This document shows, one piece after another, positions 34,032 through 48,838 of a stretch of 64,000 nt of DNA. A program made the translations under genes and the position numbers. Each line of letters starts with the position of its first letter. Position 1 is the stretch's first letter. The stretch is from Prunella strophiata (Eukaryota > Chordata > Aves > Passeriformes > Prunellidae): NCBI GenBank assembly GCA_036583965.1, contig JAZBQD010000001.1, positions 14,623,892 through 14,687,891 on the forward strand. Reading direction: 5' to 3'. Below the pieces are notes generated by a model. That model saw only the letters and a list, made by a program, of their open reading frames with translations. It was not told where the DNA came from and did no database searches.

Positions 34032-37000
34032 TCCTGCAGCAGGGAGGGCAAAGGGCTGCACTGGGGGCAGTGGGAAAGAACCTCCTGGCACTGCCACAAT
34101 GCCAGCCTGAGTTCATGTCCTGGGGACAGCAATTACTTGTGCAAAGGCTCATTAATCCAATTCCAGCAGCTCCAGCCCTGGGATTGGTGACATGCCCTGG
34201 CAGGTCCTGGATTCCTGTAGCTGCTCACACCCCCCGTGGGTCCTGACACTGGCTCAGCTGGAAAGAGAAAAGTAAGGGAGCAGGAGATTTGAGGGAACCT
34301 GCTCCAGTTCTTCAAGCCAGAGGGAGTATCTCAGAACTTTTAGCTCCTTTTGAAGTTTTCTTAGAAAAGGAAAATTCTGGGATTTCTCCATTATTCACCT
34401 TAGCATCTCTGATTGCTGCTAAGTTTCATACGAGGTCTCGAGCCATTAAAACAAATTTTTAAAAAAAAGGAAATTACTGATCAGCTCATGTACTTCATGG
34501 GGAAGGTGTGTTTGGTGTAAATGCAGTGGGCAGGCATGACTGTATCCTGTTCCCTTGGCATTCCTGGGACTTCTGAGGCACCTTCACAGGGCTGTACATA
34601 AAGCTGTCCATCTCAGCATCTGTAAATGTGTTTGTGGAGCTGAACCAGGCACTAATGCCTGAAGAGATCCTTTCATCTCCCCTCCTGTTTGGTCAGCCCT
34701 TCCTCCCATCAATGCAGCAGTTTAAACTAAAATGAATATAACTTGTTCCAAGCATTCAAAAGTAGACCAGGCATTTTGATGTAAATAAATCTGGGGGAAA
34801 AAATTACCTTTTGTACTGGCAAGAAGCTCAGGAAAGAGAAATGGAAACATTTATTTACATATTCTTATTTCTGTTTCTTCCTACTAACAGGTTTTCACCA
34901 CAGTCTTCCCCTGCCTGTATTGATGCTTCTGTATTCAGAGAATGAAAATATGCATGTGGGCTCCCAAGGCTAATCTATACACACATAGTTTTATTCCCTT
35001 CATAACATATTTCTGCACAAACTCAAGTAGATTTTCTCAGAAGATGTCCCAAAGGCCATGTTTAATGACAAATTATGATCATTGCAACCATATCTGAACT
35101 ATAATTCTAATATAAGTACATATGTTTGTATTTTAATACATATACATATCAATTTGTGCTACATATTTGTAATAACATGAGTTTGTTTAACTATGTAAGA
35201 CAAATAGCTATATTATTGAAATCTCTGTAAATACCAGTAGTAACACATTTCAGCTGAGAAAGCATAACATTACAATTCCTGCCACTCTCCCTTTAGACTT
35301 TATTTAATAGTCTGGTTTCATACTATTCTGTCTGTGCTGCTACTGTTCAGAGCAAGACAAAGATTGCACAAATTTAAATTCACCCAGAAACAACAACCTC
35401 ACGTTTCACACTCAAGAAGTGATACATATGAGAGGACAGAAGCAATTTCTAATGTCACAAACATTTTCCAAGTTGGAAAACTGTATTATCTCTGTAGGAA
35501 CAGTGAGATCTGGCCTTATCCTTTGACACAGTCTAGGCCATAAGTTTTTAACTCTTTTTTTAACACTTTTTTTTTTTTTTTTTGTGCATAAGACATTGCA
35601 GGGGAATGGGCTAAGTGAACTGCCTACACAAAGGAAGTAACAACAATAAGTAAGAAAAAGAGTAAGGAAAATCAGCAGATTGGGGAGATTGCTCTAAAAT
35701 TTGGATTATCAGTAAAAATAGGTGGAAATCTCTGACAAAAATGCAATTTAAAACAAGGATCTTCATGTTCACTTCCAAACTTCTGACAAGGCAAAAATTC
35801 CAAATCCCTCTTAACTGAAGAACAATTTCCCCTGTTTTGGACAAACTGTACTTCTGTAGCATCATTAGGCCAGAAGGCAAAGCTCATGAGTGTTTGCACA
35901 GTTTTGGATCTGTTTGATTTCCATTCTCTTTTCCTGGGTGCTCAGTGATGCTGAGGATGCTGAATTGAGTAAGAAGGTGGAATTCCAGTCTGCAGGCTAA
36001 AACAAGTGAGGAACCTGTTTGTTGTCCTCAGCATCACAGCAGATTGGCATTTCCTCCCACTACCAGCCTACAACTTTTCAGTTATTGCACTAATTTAAGA
36101 AGCATGTCTCTAAAACCACAGCTGCCTGAAATGCAGCCTATACACTTCTATTTGAATTTACTTATTGAGCTCTACATCTAACAAATGGAAAAACTGAAGC
36201 AAATATTTTCGATATGAAATTCAAAACTTCTCTGAAATAAGCCTTAAAGAAGCTTGGGTTCCTGAATAATTTCTTCTAAAATTTGTCATCCCTGCAAGGT
36301 TATTTAATCCAAATCAACATTAAAAAAAAAAAAAAAAAAAGCCAGGAAGATGAAAACTGTCATCTAAAAAGTGAAACTGAAGTTCTGTGAGGGACTGTAT
36401 TTCCAAATAATGTTATTTTTATTGGAATGGGTAAAGTTTAGAATATGGTAATAAAAACTTGGAGGGTTTTTTTGCCAAGATTTTGACTTAACTGCTTTTG
36501 ATCAGCAACATTTTCTCAAATCTTTTGAAAAGAGCAGCCCATGTAACTACATGAGTACCAGAAATGCATTTTCTGCCATTGGTTCTGTGGCCTCACCAGC
36601 TCAGCTTAAAGACAAAGAAAATCTTTAATGCAGTCAATGCAATTTTTATTTGAATGCCATGTGTTGAAATTACTCAGATTTTACTGAGGGAGCTCCAAAT
36701 GCATGCAATGCCAGCCATGTGAATGATGACCCTTAGTTTTATAATAGGATTGTTGCATTTATCACCCCAATTACAATGATCCTAAGCCCTTCTGCTTTAA
36801 AAAAAAGCAAAATGTATTAAACAAGGGATATCTGCAAAGGCAAGGAAATGTTAATGGAATGCTGAAACTGTACATCTACACATTTTTAAGGGTTGGAAAA
36901 CTGAGTGAAGCTCCTCTCAAGTGCTGTTTAGTTCCACAGCCTGTGTACTCCCACCACCTCCTACAAGTGGGAGTATTGTCAGTTTCCAGGAGTCTGAGAG

Positions 37001-37513
37001 AGAAATGTTACCTGTGAGGAATATAATCAATGCACATCACGTACAGTGGCTACAATAAAGGTCTCCCTAGCAACATTAAGAACAGATATTTTTAAATGCT
37101 CTTAGTCTTATGCTCATGGGTTTTTTAAAAATACAGTTATTAAATGCTTCCACTGCAGATGTTGCTGTGAGCTAATCATCCAACAAAACTCCTTTGCTGA
37201 GGTTTGAAAGGATGATGCCTGCCTTGTTTTTCTGCAGATCACCACAGGCTTGCTTTCCCCTGCAATCAGTTAATTTCCACTAAATATTACATCATTATTT
37301 ATCAGCAGGCAGCTGGTCTGAAAAATCAACCTGTCAGAGCTTTCTCTCCTCTGAGAGGAGTCAGAAGAGCTGTGGGAATAGAAAGAACTTAAAAAGGAAA
37401 ATTTGAGCAGGTTATGGCAGACAGTCCACCAAAATGGTAGAAAACAGGAGACCAGGGAGGCTCATCATGGCTGGGAGTGGGGCTGAGGGAAGCAGAGTTA
37501 GAAGGTAAGGTGG

Positions 37514-37537
37514 TGAGGAGGAGGAGGAGGAGGAAGA
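37514..37537. repeat. GAG triplet microsatellite
   Basis: Six to seven GAG/GGA triplets lie in tandem. They produce the poly-Ser run in an overlapping minus-strand open frame that I do not accept as a gene. Confidence 0.8.
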
Positions 37538-40500
37538 AGCTGGAAAGCTCCTCAAAGCCCTGTGAGCTGTGTCAGGTGCTGCAGTGGGGGAGCTGCTCTG
37601 GGAGCAGAGCTTGATTAAGAGAGAAAGAACAACAGAAACAGTTGGGTTTATCTCAGGGATCCCAAATGGCTGTTTCTGGAGGAGGAGCAGGAAGAATGCT
37701 AATATTTTTTTCTGAGAAATGAAGCAGCGTGTGAGTTTTTCTTGTATTTTCTTGCTCCTTTGGACCAGTGTCCCCAGAGTTTCACCCACTACTGATTCCA
37801 GCATAAAGACTGAGTTAAGGCAAGCATGGATTTCCAGACCTCCTTATACTCAGCATTTTTCTTTGTTATTTCAGAGTAATCCTACTGTTTTCCCCTGATT
37901 CCACAACCCTACAGGTGGCAAACCAGTTTGAGAGAGGAATGTAGATTTCAGGCAGGTAAAACAGGTGGAAAAAGGCTGAGCTCAGCCCTGTGCTAAGAGT
38001 GGTACTGGGGCTTCATTTCTGAAAAGAACAGAAAGCTCTTCCTTTCCACTGTTAGCTTCTTAAGAGAGAAGGACCAATAAAAGCAATAATTTATACACTG
38101 CTGTACACAGCAGTGATACAGGAGTGATAGAGGCATGTACTGCAAGCCTTAGACTTCATTAATTATATATAAATACTCATACTGGGTAAAAAAACAACCC
38201 TCCTAAGTTTGTTAATAGACTTCTGAGATGCTAATCTTTGCTTCATCAGCTTAAATGCTTAAAGCATAGTCTGGCAATACTGTTTGTACCATGCAGAAAT
38301 GATCTGCTTTGGAGGGAGCACAAACCAGGGAGCAGGAGAGTGTCCATTATCCACTCTATTACGTACACAGGGCTCTGGTCCATTTCTGGAGCAGCTTGGG
38401 CACAAAGGATGTCAAAGGCACGGGAAGGGAATCACAGGTAAACATGTAAAAATTGTGTGTTGGGAAGGATGGCAGAAAAAAAATAAATGAGTGGGGGTTT
38501 AACAGCAGACCTTGTCAAGAACAGGGCATGCAGAAGGGCAGGTAAAAGGATTGAATTCTGTCCCATTCTAAATCTCTTCAAGGGACACCAGAGGTCTTTA
38601 AAGAGGGAATTACAGATATGAATTTTTGCAATAGAATCTCCTGGGCTGGGCAGAACTGGTTTATTTGTGTTCCTCTCTCTTCTATTGGGACAGGAGCACA
38701 GATTTCTTCAGCCAATTGAGCTGTGCTCCTAATGGCAATTATCTGGGCAGTTCTCCTTCTCAGGACTATACCCCCCCTCCACTCATGCTGTTTTGCTGGG
38801 AAAGCCTGGGACAGAGCCTGTCAGTGGCAATTTGGCTGAGCTGCCCATGTCTCTAGGAAAAGGGCAGCAGTCAGCAGCTCTGTGAATGCTTCATGCAGTC
38901 AGTACAGCTCCTGGCTGGGAAGTAGATGAAGATTTAGGACCAACTGCAAGGTCTGTTCAGGATCTGTGCCAAGGAGCAGCTGGACAGGCTGCTGGCTGAA
39001 GCCTGTTACACCACCATGGTTCATAACTGGGGTAATTGTCTGTGTTTGATTTTACACAGGAGATTTGTGGGCATCAATGCTTCCTCCACACCAGTTGCTC
39101 AGCATATCTGATGTGTAACATGAGCTCACTGGCTTTCTTGCTGTCAGAAGGGCACCATCAAGGACATTTTCAAAGTGTATGCCAAGTTATTTGTGAAACC
39201 CTCTCAGAACAATGCAAATATTGCTTTACCACAAGGCCAAGTTCTTGTTTGATTCCTACAGTTACCCTCATCAGCATGACTCTTCCCACAGTAGCTTTCT
39301 TTTTCATATCTTCTCTTCAGGTGCATTTACTGGGGGAAATTTTTCACTTGACACAAGATAGGTGCCATTAAGAGCAAGCAGGTTCAATTTTAGGTGAAGA
39401 GGATATCACACAGATGCAATGAAGATTTAAGAGCAGTTATTGCTGTCCTTCTCACACCATTGATTTTTTTCCTTTTGCTTTCCACACTTTTTACATTTTG
39501 TAGAGTTAGCAGTAACAATCTATAATTGTTTTTCATTTTGTATTTAATTTCGTTGTTGTTTTGGTTTTTTTGGTTTTTTTTTTTTGTTTTGTTTTTTTGG
39601 GGTTTTTTTGACACAAGTTTTACCTACAGAATTAGATTTTATTCAGAATTCATCATCACAGTCCTGTCTTCCCTCCTTGCTCACAATTCTGGCTCAATAT
39701 TTTGTTCTTGTGTTATTCTGTGCCTGGGCTCAATGTGCCCAGCTCTCAGGGTGATTTTGCTTTGAATCTGCCCCATCCCAACATTTAAGGAGAGTATTTT
39801 AATGATTTGGATATCAGACCTGGAGGGAACAGCCCTGTGAGACAGCAGTGCCAGGATTCCTGCCTGAATTCTCACCACAGACACCAGCCAAGTTGCTTCA
39901 TTATCTTCAGAAGGTATTTACTTACCTGAGTCCTATGGAGCTTAGGTCTTAAAGCCCTGAAGTCACATGTGGAAGATCAGGACAAATGTGCTTACTAAAA
40001 TTACAGGCTGGTTAGATAACTTGGACATGTAGACACACCTAGGGGCAGCTGGAATAAATATCCCTCACCATTATCCACACCAGTGAGCTACTTTAGCTCT
40101 TGTTGGAGGCCAGGGCTGCAGGAAACTGCTTTAGGTGCTGTGGGAGGAACAAGGGGCAGGGAGGGTGCTGTGGTTGCTCTCACTACATTTTCTCTCTGTG
40201 GTTTGGTGAGTCATCTTTCACACTTCCTCATTTTGCCATTTACTGACAATACAAAGTGTCTTTTTCTAGCACAGAAGCATTTAGGAGAGCTGGGTTTGGG
40301 TAAACAGTACAAGAATGATTCTTGGTAGCTGTGAAGAGTTCTGGTCCATGCTTTTCTGAGGAGTGCCTGTCCTGATGCAAACACACCTCTTTTCCACAGC
40401 CCATTGCTTGCACAAGAGCCAGCTGCTCACAGTTTGAGCAATACCCCTGATGTACTCAGTGCTTCTCTAGTCCAAAATTCAAGATGGATGATGAGAATTT

Positions 40501-43500
40501 GCAATGTCTGATCCTCTTCATCTGAAGATTTCATGCTCAATAAATCACAGTGCATTTCTTTTTCCTTATTTTCATCTGGGAAGAAAACTTCCAGTGCCCT
40601 TTCTGAGTTTGCCTTGGTTCCTTCTGCTTTAGCCACACTTGTTTCCTGATTTAGCTCATCCAAGGAAACCAAGTCCTGCATGGGTCTGGCAAACAGTGTG
40701 TGTGTTCCTGTGTGCTATGGTGAAGTAGCAAGTGGAGAACTTGAAAAACAAGTTATTTGGAAATACAATTAAGATGCCAAGGTGTAACTTGCAAGATTTT
40801 GCTGGACATATGGACCCAAACAAGCTATTGCTAAATAAGTGCTCTAGACTGGCACAGCTGTGTGGAAGGAAAAGCAAACAGAGAATGGTCATAATAAAAT
40901 TAAGTAGATTTTCATGTAGGAAAGAAAGGAGGGGATCCTCTGTCTTATATTACAGATACTGGAGGTTTGTGATTTTCTTTTTAAATTTTGTTGTTGTTGT
41001 TGTTAATTTGGTTGGGTGTTTTTTTTTTTTTTTTCAGTAAGTGTGAAATATAATATTCCAATTAATTGAATGCTTTAGGAGTTAACCATGCAGAGAATCA
41101 TAGCTGCACCCCTCAAATTTCCTGTGGCATTAAAAAGATAATGACCAGCACAATAAAAATATTATATCCTTTGAACACTTCCTCCTGAAGATACTCTTGG
41201 CTTGAAGAGACAAAATATGGTCCAAAGCTTCATCCTCATCAGGTCTTCTGGGACATGGGGCTCTGAAAGTTTGTTCTTTTTGAATAGAAAAAGATGCAAA
41301 TGCTTTCTCCAAAACAGATCAGCATCTGCAGATCAGTGTGTAAAACAGAACAGCAAAGAGTATGAGACCATTAGAACTTGCCAAGGTTTGTCTAGTCAGG
41401 CTTCCTGTAAGGTGGTACTAAATCCAGCAGCAGAGGAATACTGGAAAACCTAAGTGCAGAGCCTTCCTTTGCAGGCAATAATATGCCATTATACCTTGTC
41501 AGTCCTGCTTATTGATGTTAAGAGAGCTTGGCAGTTCATATTGTATATGAGTATGTGTAGACATAAGCAATCATTGCAATGAAGAAGATTTCAGTTTTCC
41601 CTTCCCTTCCCAGATCGAGCCCTCATTGAGGTAGAATCAGCACAGAGAGGCCTGAACTCACACATAAAAATATGCAGCATTGATGACTTATTTTTTTTTC
41701 ATCTCTGGCTAGTGATAAAACTGCTACCTTCACCAGGGAGCACAACCCTCATTTCTTAACAAATTTTGAAGACCATGAGTACATTTCTCACCATGCAGTT
41801 GTGGTACCTCACCTATAGATAATCCACAATCTAGTAGAGAGGTCCACAGAAAACAGCTGAGAGAAAATAAGACAGCCAGCAAACATCACAATCATGTGCA
41901 TCCAGAAGATCCTGAGGGAGATCCACTTAAAACCAGCCTTGAATCCAGTCATTGAATCCACTCCCCTTGGGGGATCCACTTTTTTTTTGTGCCACCACCA
42001 CCACAGAACTAATTGAGCTCCTGGCTGTCTCAATGCTGAGACTTCTTTGGACACATGCACAATATTTTTGAGCATAACTTAATAAAGATTTTTGTACCTT
42101 TCTCTGTATTTCTCTTATGTCTTCACTGGGAGCTGGGCTGGTCCCTTTCCATGGGGTGCAGGACAGCCTCAGGGTCAGTGCAGTATCTACTCCACAAGGT
42201 GAATCCTCATACATTGTTTGCATTTCCACAGTGTAAAGTGAGAGACCATTCCAGCTCAGGGATGAAGAAATCCTGTAGGGAAAAAGAAGCAGAACAGGTC
42301 TTGTTAATGGACTTGGACAATGCCATAACATTCTTCATTTTGGGGAGGCAGGAGAGGGAGTGGGATGGGGTGAGGGAAGTAGGAAATAAAATTTCTGTTA
42401 TGAAATAAAACTCTGTTAATGAATAAAACTCTGTTTTCCTCCAACAAAACTTACTTTCCAGGAAGCTCAAGGAATTCCACCTTTATTTCTAGCTACAGGA
42501 ATGTGAAAAAAAAAAAAAATGAGTCACAGCCAGAAGCTGCTGTCTGTGCAAATGGAACTGCTCCCTCTTCCACACACAGTAAGGATTAAATCTTTTTGCT
42601 CACTGTCTCCAGCAGCAGGTAGTTGCCATGAATCCCTCAGCATGGTAGTGCTGGTGATCTCAAATCTGGGAGAGAGACCAGAGCACTCCAGCAGACCCAC
42701 ACCACGCTCCAGGACAGGGCAGCACTCCATGACCAGTCCACAGCTGGTTTTCCTTTCAGCCTGCTGCCACCCTCCACACATATTCCCACTTCTGCACGTG
42801 GGTCCCCTAAGGACCTTATGCCTGCCAGGGATTTTTGGAAATATTAATAATTGTAGTGACAAAATATACTCCAACCACCCCTTTTAAGGTTTCATTTCTT
42901 ACTGAGCTGCCAAACCGCCACATCTCAAACTTCTGAGAAAGCAAATCTTACTATTTGCTCTGAATTCAGCCCAGTTTAATCCTATTACATTCTGTTAACT
43001 CCTGCTAGACTTACACTGCCTCATAAAGACTCTGCTGGAGACCAATACTGTCACTTACTCACTTCTTCCTTTTTTACAACCACTCTGCTCTGTCACTCAC
43101 CTGGCACCAATGACATCAAGCTTTCCATTTTGAACTCCTGCCTTGCAGCCTGATATTTTTCTTGGATGTGATTCTGATATCTGGTAATCTGCTCACTCTC
43201 TCCTAGCTTAGAGGATCTTTCACATCCCATGGCAGGGGGTTACTCAGGGAGTAGCTCAGATCTCCTATGGATTCAGGCACTGCTCACTTTCCCCTTCTGT
43301 TTCCTTAGCAGGAATCAAACTACTCAATAATGATGGAGTTGTTCAGTTCAGAAGGTTAAGCAGAAGTGCTAATTATACTGCTGAAGTATTAGTAAATTCC
43401 TTGGATTTGGTTCAGAAAGTCATCCCAAAATTTTCCTGAAGGATCAGAATTTGAAGTTACTACAAATGATTGCAAGTGCAAGATGAGTATAAATAGTTAT

Positions 43501-46500
43501 ATGTGAATAATAGGAGCTTGCTGCCATCTGGGTCCTATTTGGAGCCTCAGCATCTTTAAAGCATTGGTAAACAAACATTACAAGGGATGGAAGCAGGAGA
43601 GAAATAAGAGCCATCCTGACAAGAGTGAAACAAAAAGTGACATGACAGAAATGTCAGTCATCATCATCATGTCCTTAGCAACCACCCTGAACAGACAAGT
43701 AGGGTGTTTTATCAGGCTGCTATCTCAGATAAAGCAGCAGCAGGATCTGAAAGGCTGGCTTATGTGCCTCTGCTTTTTAGTTTCAGTACATGTGTTTTTA
43801 GACTCAGCTGTCATTCCTTGAAGCATCCATATTCTCAATGTAAGCAATGAATAGTGAGCAGGGTTTTACTGCAGCCCTTTCCACAACTGTGAATTAAAGG
43901 TTTGGATCTCTGTGCAAAACTTGTTGTTCAAGTGCCTAAATTTAAAACCCTGGCTCAAGCACAAATCAAGTACACCAGAGCCATAAACCAGGCAAGAGCA
44001 TTACCAAAGCCCAGGGCTCAGAAATGAGTGAGCTCTTGCAGTGTAATGAGTTACTTACTGAGCATCAGTGGAGCCAGATGTTCTTGGCCTGTCTCATATT
44101 TGAGGAAAAATGTGTTCATTTAAATGTCAGCAGAAGAAGATTTAAGATAATACATTTTTGCTGAGTGTTTGTGAGAGTCTAGAAGAATGCATGTGGTGGA
44201 ACCCCCAGCCTTGAGGAACACACAGCAACTCTCCAGCCAACAGTAACTTGATTATCTCCCCCAACCCTGAACTGAACCACAGCAGTGGCTCCACATTAGA
44301 ACTGAGTAAGAGGCACAGGGCTGCCAGAGAAGGTGTAAATTTAATGTCTTAAATTGCAAGTCTGGTCAAGTAAGGAACAGTGTTTTACTGAGGATTTCCT
44401 TTCTGGAGTCACAGCATCAGCACTTCACTAAAGAAAAGCCTATTGTCTCTGAGTTGAGCATTTCCTAGTGCACAGCTGGTAAAAAATAGTCTGTGTCTGG
44501 CTCACACTGGGCTGCTCAGTATGTTTCTAACACACCAGGAAAGAGAATCAAGGTGTTCTCAAGTTCCACAACTCATCCAAACCAGCTGATGCACTCCTTG
44601 GTGGCCTGGTTCATGTCCCCCATGAGGAGTCACTCTGCAGCCCTGGCTCAGCAAGGAGTGAAGCAGAGTGGCTGCAGTCCTAGACAGTCCCTGTGTCAGC
44701 TTGTTCAAGGCCAGGGAGCCCCTTGGATGCTTGAGTATTCTCTGTGCTGTATTTAACACATATTTAGTGTGTTAACAATATTAACAATATTTTGTGGGTT
44801 GGAACATAACATGATAAGAATAAAAAAAGAAATCATGATGTAGAAACTAATCACTCATGATGTAGGATTGCCAAGTTGGACTTGGACTACCTGGATCTAG
44901 TGGCCATCTAAACCTTGGGAAATAGGGCTAGGAAAGTTTTAATAGGGGTCTGCACTGTATTTCATACACATTTCCTTTCAAAAAAGCATTGATAGCAGAT
45001 CCTTCACTCATCAAACAGAAACCACGACATCTGTATGACTCTGCCAAGTGCAGAGAGCCCCTTTGCTTAGACAGCATTGCCAGAAAATGCCTAGGAAGCC
45101 AAGGAGATAAATAGAAACCATCTGAGAGCCAAAAAAGGCCTTGGAAAAAACTGATTAAACAAGCTGACAGCCTACATAGACACCCCAAGTTCATCCATAC
45201 TTTACCTTTAACTCCAAAATACGTTGTTGAGTAAATTAAGCTTATTCTGAAGGCCAATATCTGTGGAGGGAATGTTGTGTGGGTCAGAGCAGAAGAGTGG
45301 CTCCTGGGACAAGATCTGGGTGGATATGTGTGTATAAATATAGATATATATTTTTCTTTCCCTGGATGGTGGCACTTAAAAAATCTACAAACTTTTCTTT
45401 TTCTTTTTTTTTTTTTTTTTTTTACACAGCACTTTTAGGAGACGTGTAAATAGTGGTTAATCCAGCCCAAGCTGTTATATCCCAAAATTACTGTGGCTGT
45501 CTCAGTTTGTGGCCACTGGATGTCACTACTGATCCATTTCAGAGGACCAGAGGATTTTTATGAGTGCAAAACAAATACCCTCCTAATTTGGAGAAAATGA
45601 AACATTATTTTACTTCTTATTATTGTTTACAAGAACTTGACAGACCATTTTCCTAAGTCAGCATGGCATGCCTGGTTCTTTGTCTGTAACTGTGAAGGAG
45701 CACAGGCACAGACTGTTTCCTTGCATTGCCAGACAACTTCTTCTAGTCAGGGAGGAGATCTTGGGATGCAAGGGAGAAAGATTTGGGGTGATGGTGCCAT
45801 GTCAAGGCTGCTTGGAGCAGAAGCAGCTCCATTCAGCCTGGGGGATGCCAGGAGCCTGGCAGGGAGGGTGCTGGGACCCTGCTCCACACTTTCCTGGAGC
45901 TGGTGCTAAATGCCAACTCAGCACCACCCACCCTCATTCCCTGCCTTTTCTGTGGAAACAGGGCAGATCTGTTTATTGTCTTGGAGATAAAAGACTGATC
46001 CAAAGTATTATGAATTTTAATAAACAGTAGTGACAAAGCATCTGCCAGGTCACTAAAGATGAGCTCTCTACAGATCCACCCCAGTGTGTTGGACACTTGC
46101 ATGGACATAAGTGACACTTGCATGGACATCACTTGCAAGACCATCAAGTGGGTCTGCTTCTGAAGCCTTGCAGTAAAGGAGGTAGCAGAGATCAGAGGAC
46201 AAAAATATTCTGTGCTGTGATATCTTTGCTCTGCTCTTGTGCCATCCCCACAGAGCACAGGAGAGGCAATCTGAGAGGAGCAGATGAAATGGGGCTCTGG
46301 GGAGGGAAGAGAGGAGATGACATCAAGATTTGGATGAGAAGATGGAGTTTTGTGGCAATGAAAGGCAGGTTAAGGAGATTCTGGAACAATCACATCAAAG
46401 ACTTAATGAATCAAGGAGTCAGCCTTGCTTCCCTGAGACCTCTGGGCAGATCATGCATATTTACCCACTCAATGCAGTGCTCTGTGGGGTCTGGCACAAC

Positions 46501-47515
46501 CTCTGGAGTGCTCTTCTAAACATTCTGTGAGTCCACCCTGCACTGCCTGAGTCCCACCTCATGCCAAGGTTGCTCAGAACTTCCCAGGAAAATATTTAGT
46601 ATATCCTCACAAAACTTTCATCATTCAAGCTGAAAACTCCTGTTAGATTTTTCTGCCTCAAGCTGAAAAACAAGGGAATTAAACTACTAACCTATTTCTA
46701 AGAAAGAAAATTGAAAGAGAAATCATATACTCAGTAGAGACTTATAGAGATTAATGATTGGACTCTTCCAAGATTTATCCCCTTAAGGCAGGCAAGGATC
46801 CCCAAGCCACTTAAAAACTGGGTGACAGCCTGGGAAGAGAAAGAAGAACAGGACCAGACAGCTGAAGGGATGGAGATTTTATAGACAGGATAAATTAAGT
46901 TGGTATAGTCAACTTAAAATTATTGCCTTTGAGCTCCTCCTTATCATCTGGAAATGTTCTGAATGCATTTTTGGAGTGCACCTTTCCCTGGTGACCCAGT
47001 TTGTGATTGGGTGTTGTTTGGGGTGATTCAGGTATTTGCAGGAGCACAGATTTTGGAGCTGCAGGGTTCCCAAGCCCCATCACAAGCTCTTGAGGAGCAG
47101 AGCATGGCCTTACAGCCTCATCATCCATGAGCTTGGTCCAGAGTGAATTACATCAGCTTGCTGAGTTCCTGCAGTGACATACCCAGATAAAGACAGCAGT
47201 GACCAACACCCAGTTATCTCATGGAGCTGTGGCTCTAACAGGGCTGAGCCAGGGCTCTCCCCATCACCAGCCCACTGACCTCATTGGAAACATGAGGAAC
47301 TCCTCAGATTTATGCTGGGAGGCTCATTTTGATTTAATCAGTCTGGCATTTGGCCAGCATAAAAATTTCCTCTTTGAGATTTTCTGTTTCAGTGAGAGCT
47401 AAAGGATAAACCAAGGAGGTCTTCAGGAGCTCCTCTTTCTCCTCCTGTTTCCTCACATGCAGATCCATTTAATGCCATGGGGAAATAGCATGAGTTGAAA
47501 TGTGCAGATTTATAT

Positions 47516-47536
47516 TAATGTCATGAAATGACATTA
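47516..47536. repeat. 9-bp inverted repeat, 3-base loop
   Basis: TAATGTCAT and ATGACATTA flank GAA. This is a short perfect palindrome of uncertain meaning. Confidence 0.7.
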
Positions 47537-48569
47537 TGAAATGAAAGAAATGCATGTAACAGCACAGAGGGGGCACAGAGCAGGTACTTCACCTAACTGG
47601 CTGACTTTGTTCAGGAAAAGAAAAAAGAAGCAGCAGGACCATGCCCATGGGATCCACCCTTTCATCTGCTAGTGGAAAAGCTATTTTGTTTAAATCAGGG
47701 TATCCAGTGAAGCATGCTCACTCTACTGGTGTGACTGGGAATTTGGCTGGAGGGAGGAGGAAAAGCAAAAAAAAAAAAAAAAGCAAAAACCCGCAATCAG
47801 AAGAAGAAACAAAATGGCTTTTTGGACAAATTTGCTCCATCCTTTCTGACCCTGGAACCCTGGATTTCTTTATGTATGCTGGGAGAGCCATGGCATCTCA
47901 GTCCCCATATACTGCAATGCCTGTAGGGCAGTTAAAGCTTTTTAATACATAAGTAAAAAAGGTGAATGGATGTTTGGAATCAAAGCTAGGGGCCTCTACA
48001 CCATGCCAGGACATCTTTCAACTCCATTGCACTACCACTGGTTTCAGCACAATTACTTGCAGAATAAGAATCTGCTCAGCCTGAGGGAGAGAACCTGATC
48101 CCTTCTTTTCAGCTGAAAATGTAAACTTTAGGACAAGGATCATTTCCATTTTGCAGAGGCTCAGTTTGGCTCTCTCTTCAACCATTCTGTAAAGCAGCAT
48201 ATTACAGGAAAGCTATTTATTAGTCCAAACCAGAATGCTGGTTTGAATATCAACTTTAAATCATCTTTTGGAATCATAGAATTATAGAATTTCTTAGGTT
48301 GGAAGTACCTTTAAGATCCCTGTGTCCAACCATTAACTCAGCAAAGTCAAAGCCACCACAAAATCCTGTCCCTAAGCACCACATCTATTGAACTTTAAAA
48401 TATCTCCAAGGTTGGTGACTCCATCACTTCCCTGGGCAGCCTGTGCCAGTTTTTCCCCAACAGCTCATCTTTGAGCACATGGGAACAGCCTGCTCCTCAG
48501 CCTTGAAGGTTTCCTTCCTGAAGAATGTCCAGCCTTCCTGAACTCCTTTGCCCTTCAGCTCTTCTTCCA

Positions 48570-48838
48570 AGGGACTCCATGAATCAGTCTCCTAAAGAGG
48601 ACAAAGTCTTCTCTCAAGATGACCAACACAGCAGTTCTGTGGATCCTTCTCCTTACTTCTCTGGGAATCACAATCAAAATCTCTATCATTCCATGATCCC
48701 TGTGCCCCAGGCAGCCTCCAGCCATCACATCCCCCCCCAGTCCTTCCCTGTTCACAAACAGAGGTTCAGTGGGTGCCTTTCCTGGCTGGCTCCCTCACCA
48801 GCTGTGTCAGGAAGTTTTCCCCTGCACACTCCTGCCCC
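48570..48838 (-). pseudogene. CR1 ORF2 endonuclease fragment
   Basis: The minus strand encodes NFLTQLVREPARKG and then, after a frameshift, NREGLGGDVMAGGCLGHRDH and VPWKK, which match the C-terminal part of the apurinic-type endonuclease of bird CR1 ORF2. The catalytic SDH triplet reads RDH here, so the active-site Ser is lost. The fragment stops where the reverse transcriptase should follow and joins the 3' UTR. Confidence 0.82.

Larger units (their letters stand above)
34032..48270. other. Intergenic DNA without a supported gene
   Basis: This is mostly AT-rich single-copy DNA with homopolymers (T17 at 35567, A19 at 36322, T16 at 41019, T20 at 45404), a GAG-type triplet run at 37514-37537 and a T/G-rich stretch at 39540-39612. 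It also has a 17-base direct duplication (gacacttgcatggacat at 46092 and 46113). Open frames up to about 140 codons occur on both strands. Several on the minus strand at 40.4-42.9 kb look exon-like, but their splice phases do not chain. Confidence 0.6.

Noticed and set aside
33559..34110. 183-codon plus-strand and 81-codon minus-strand frames of 8-residue repeats
   Set aside because: They follow from the 24-bp minisatellite keeping frame. Neither has start or splice support.
37412..37804. 130-codon minus-strand open frame with a poly-Ser run
   Set aside because: The Ser run comes from a GAG microsatellite, and the rest shows no coding signature.
41019..41040. T16 followed by cag on the plus strand, resembling a 3' splice site
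   Set aside because: A homopolymer followed by CAG is common by chance, and no open or conserved exon follows.
40427..42874. Several exon-like minus-strand segments: 40430-40675 (acidic), 41160-41300, 41813-41911 (hydrophobic), 42098-42272 (good acceptor and donor) and 42523-42665
   Set aside because: Individually attractive, but the splice phases do not chain (42098-42272 ends in phase 0 while the hydrophobic frame of 41813-41911 needs phase 2). The opposite strand is open over some of the same DNA, and no family is recognisable. RNA-seq could overturn this.
45833..46258. 141-codon minus-strand open frame
   Set aside because: It contains a 17-base direct duplication and no domain. A single good acceptor inside it is not matched by consistent neighbours.
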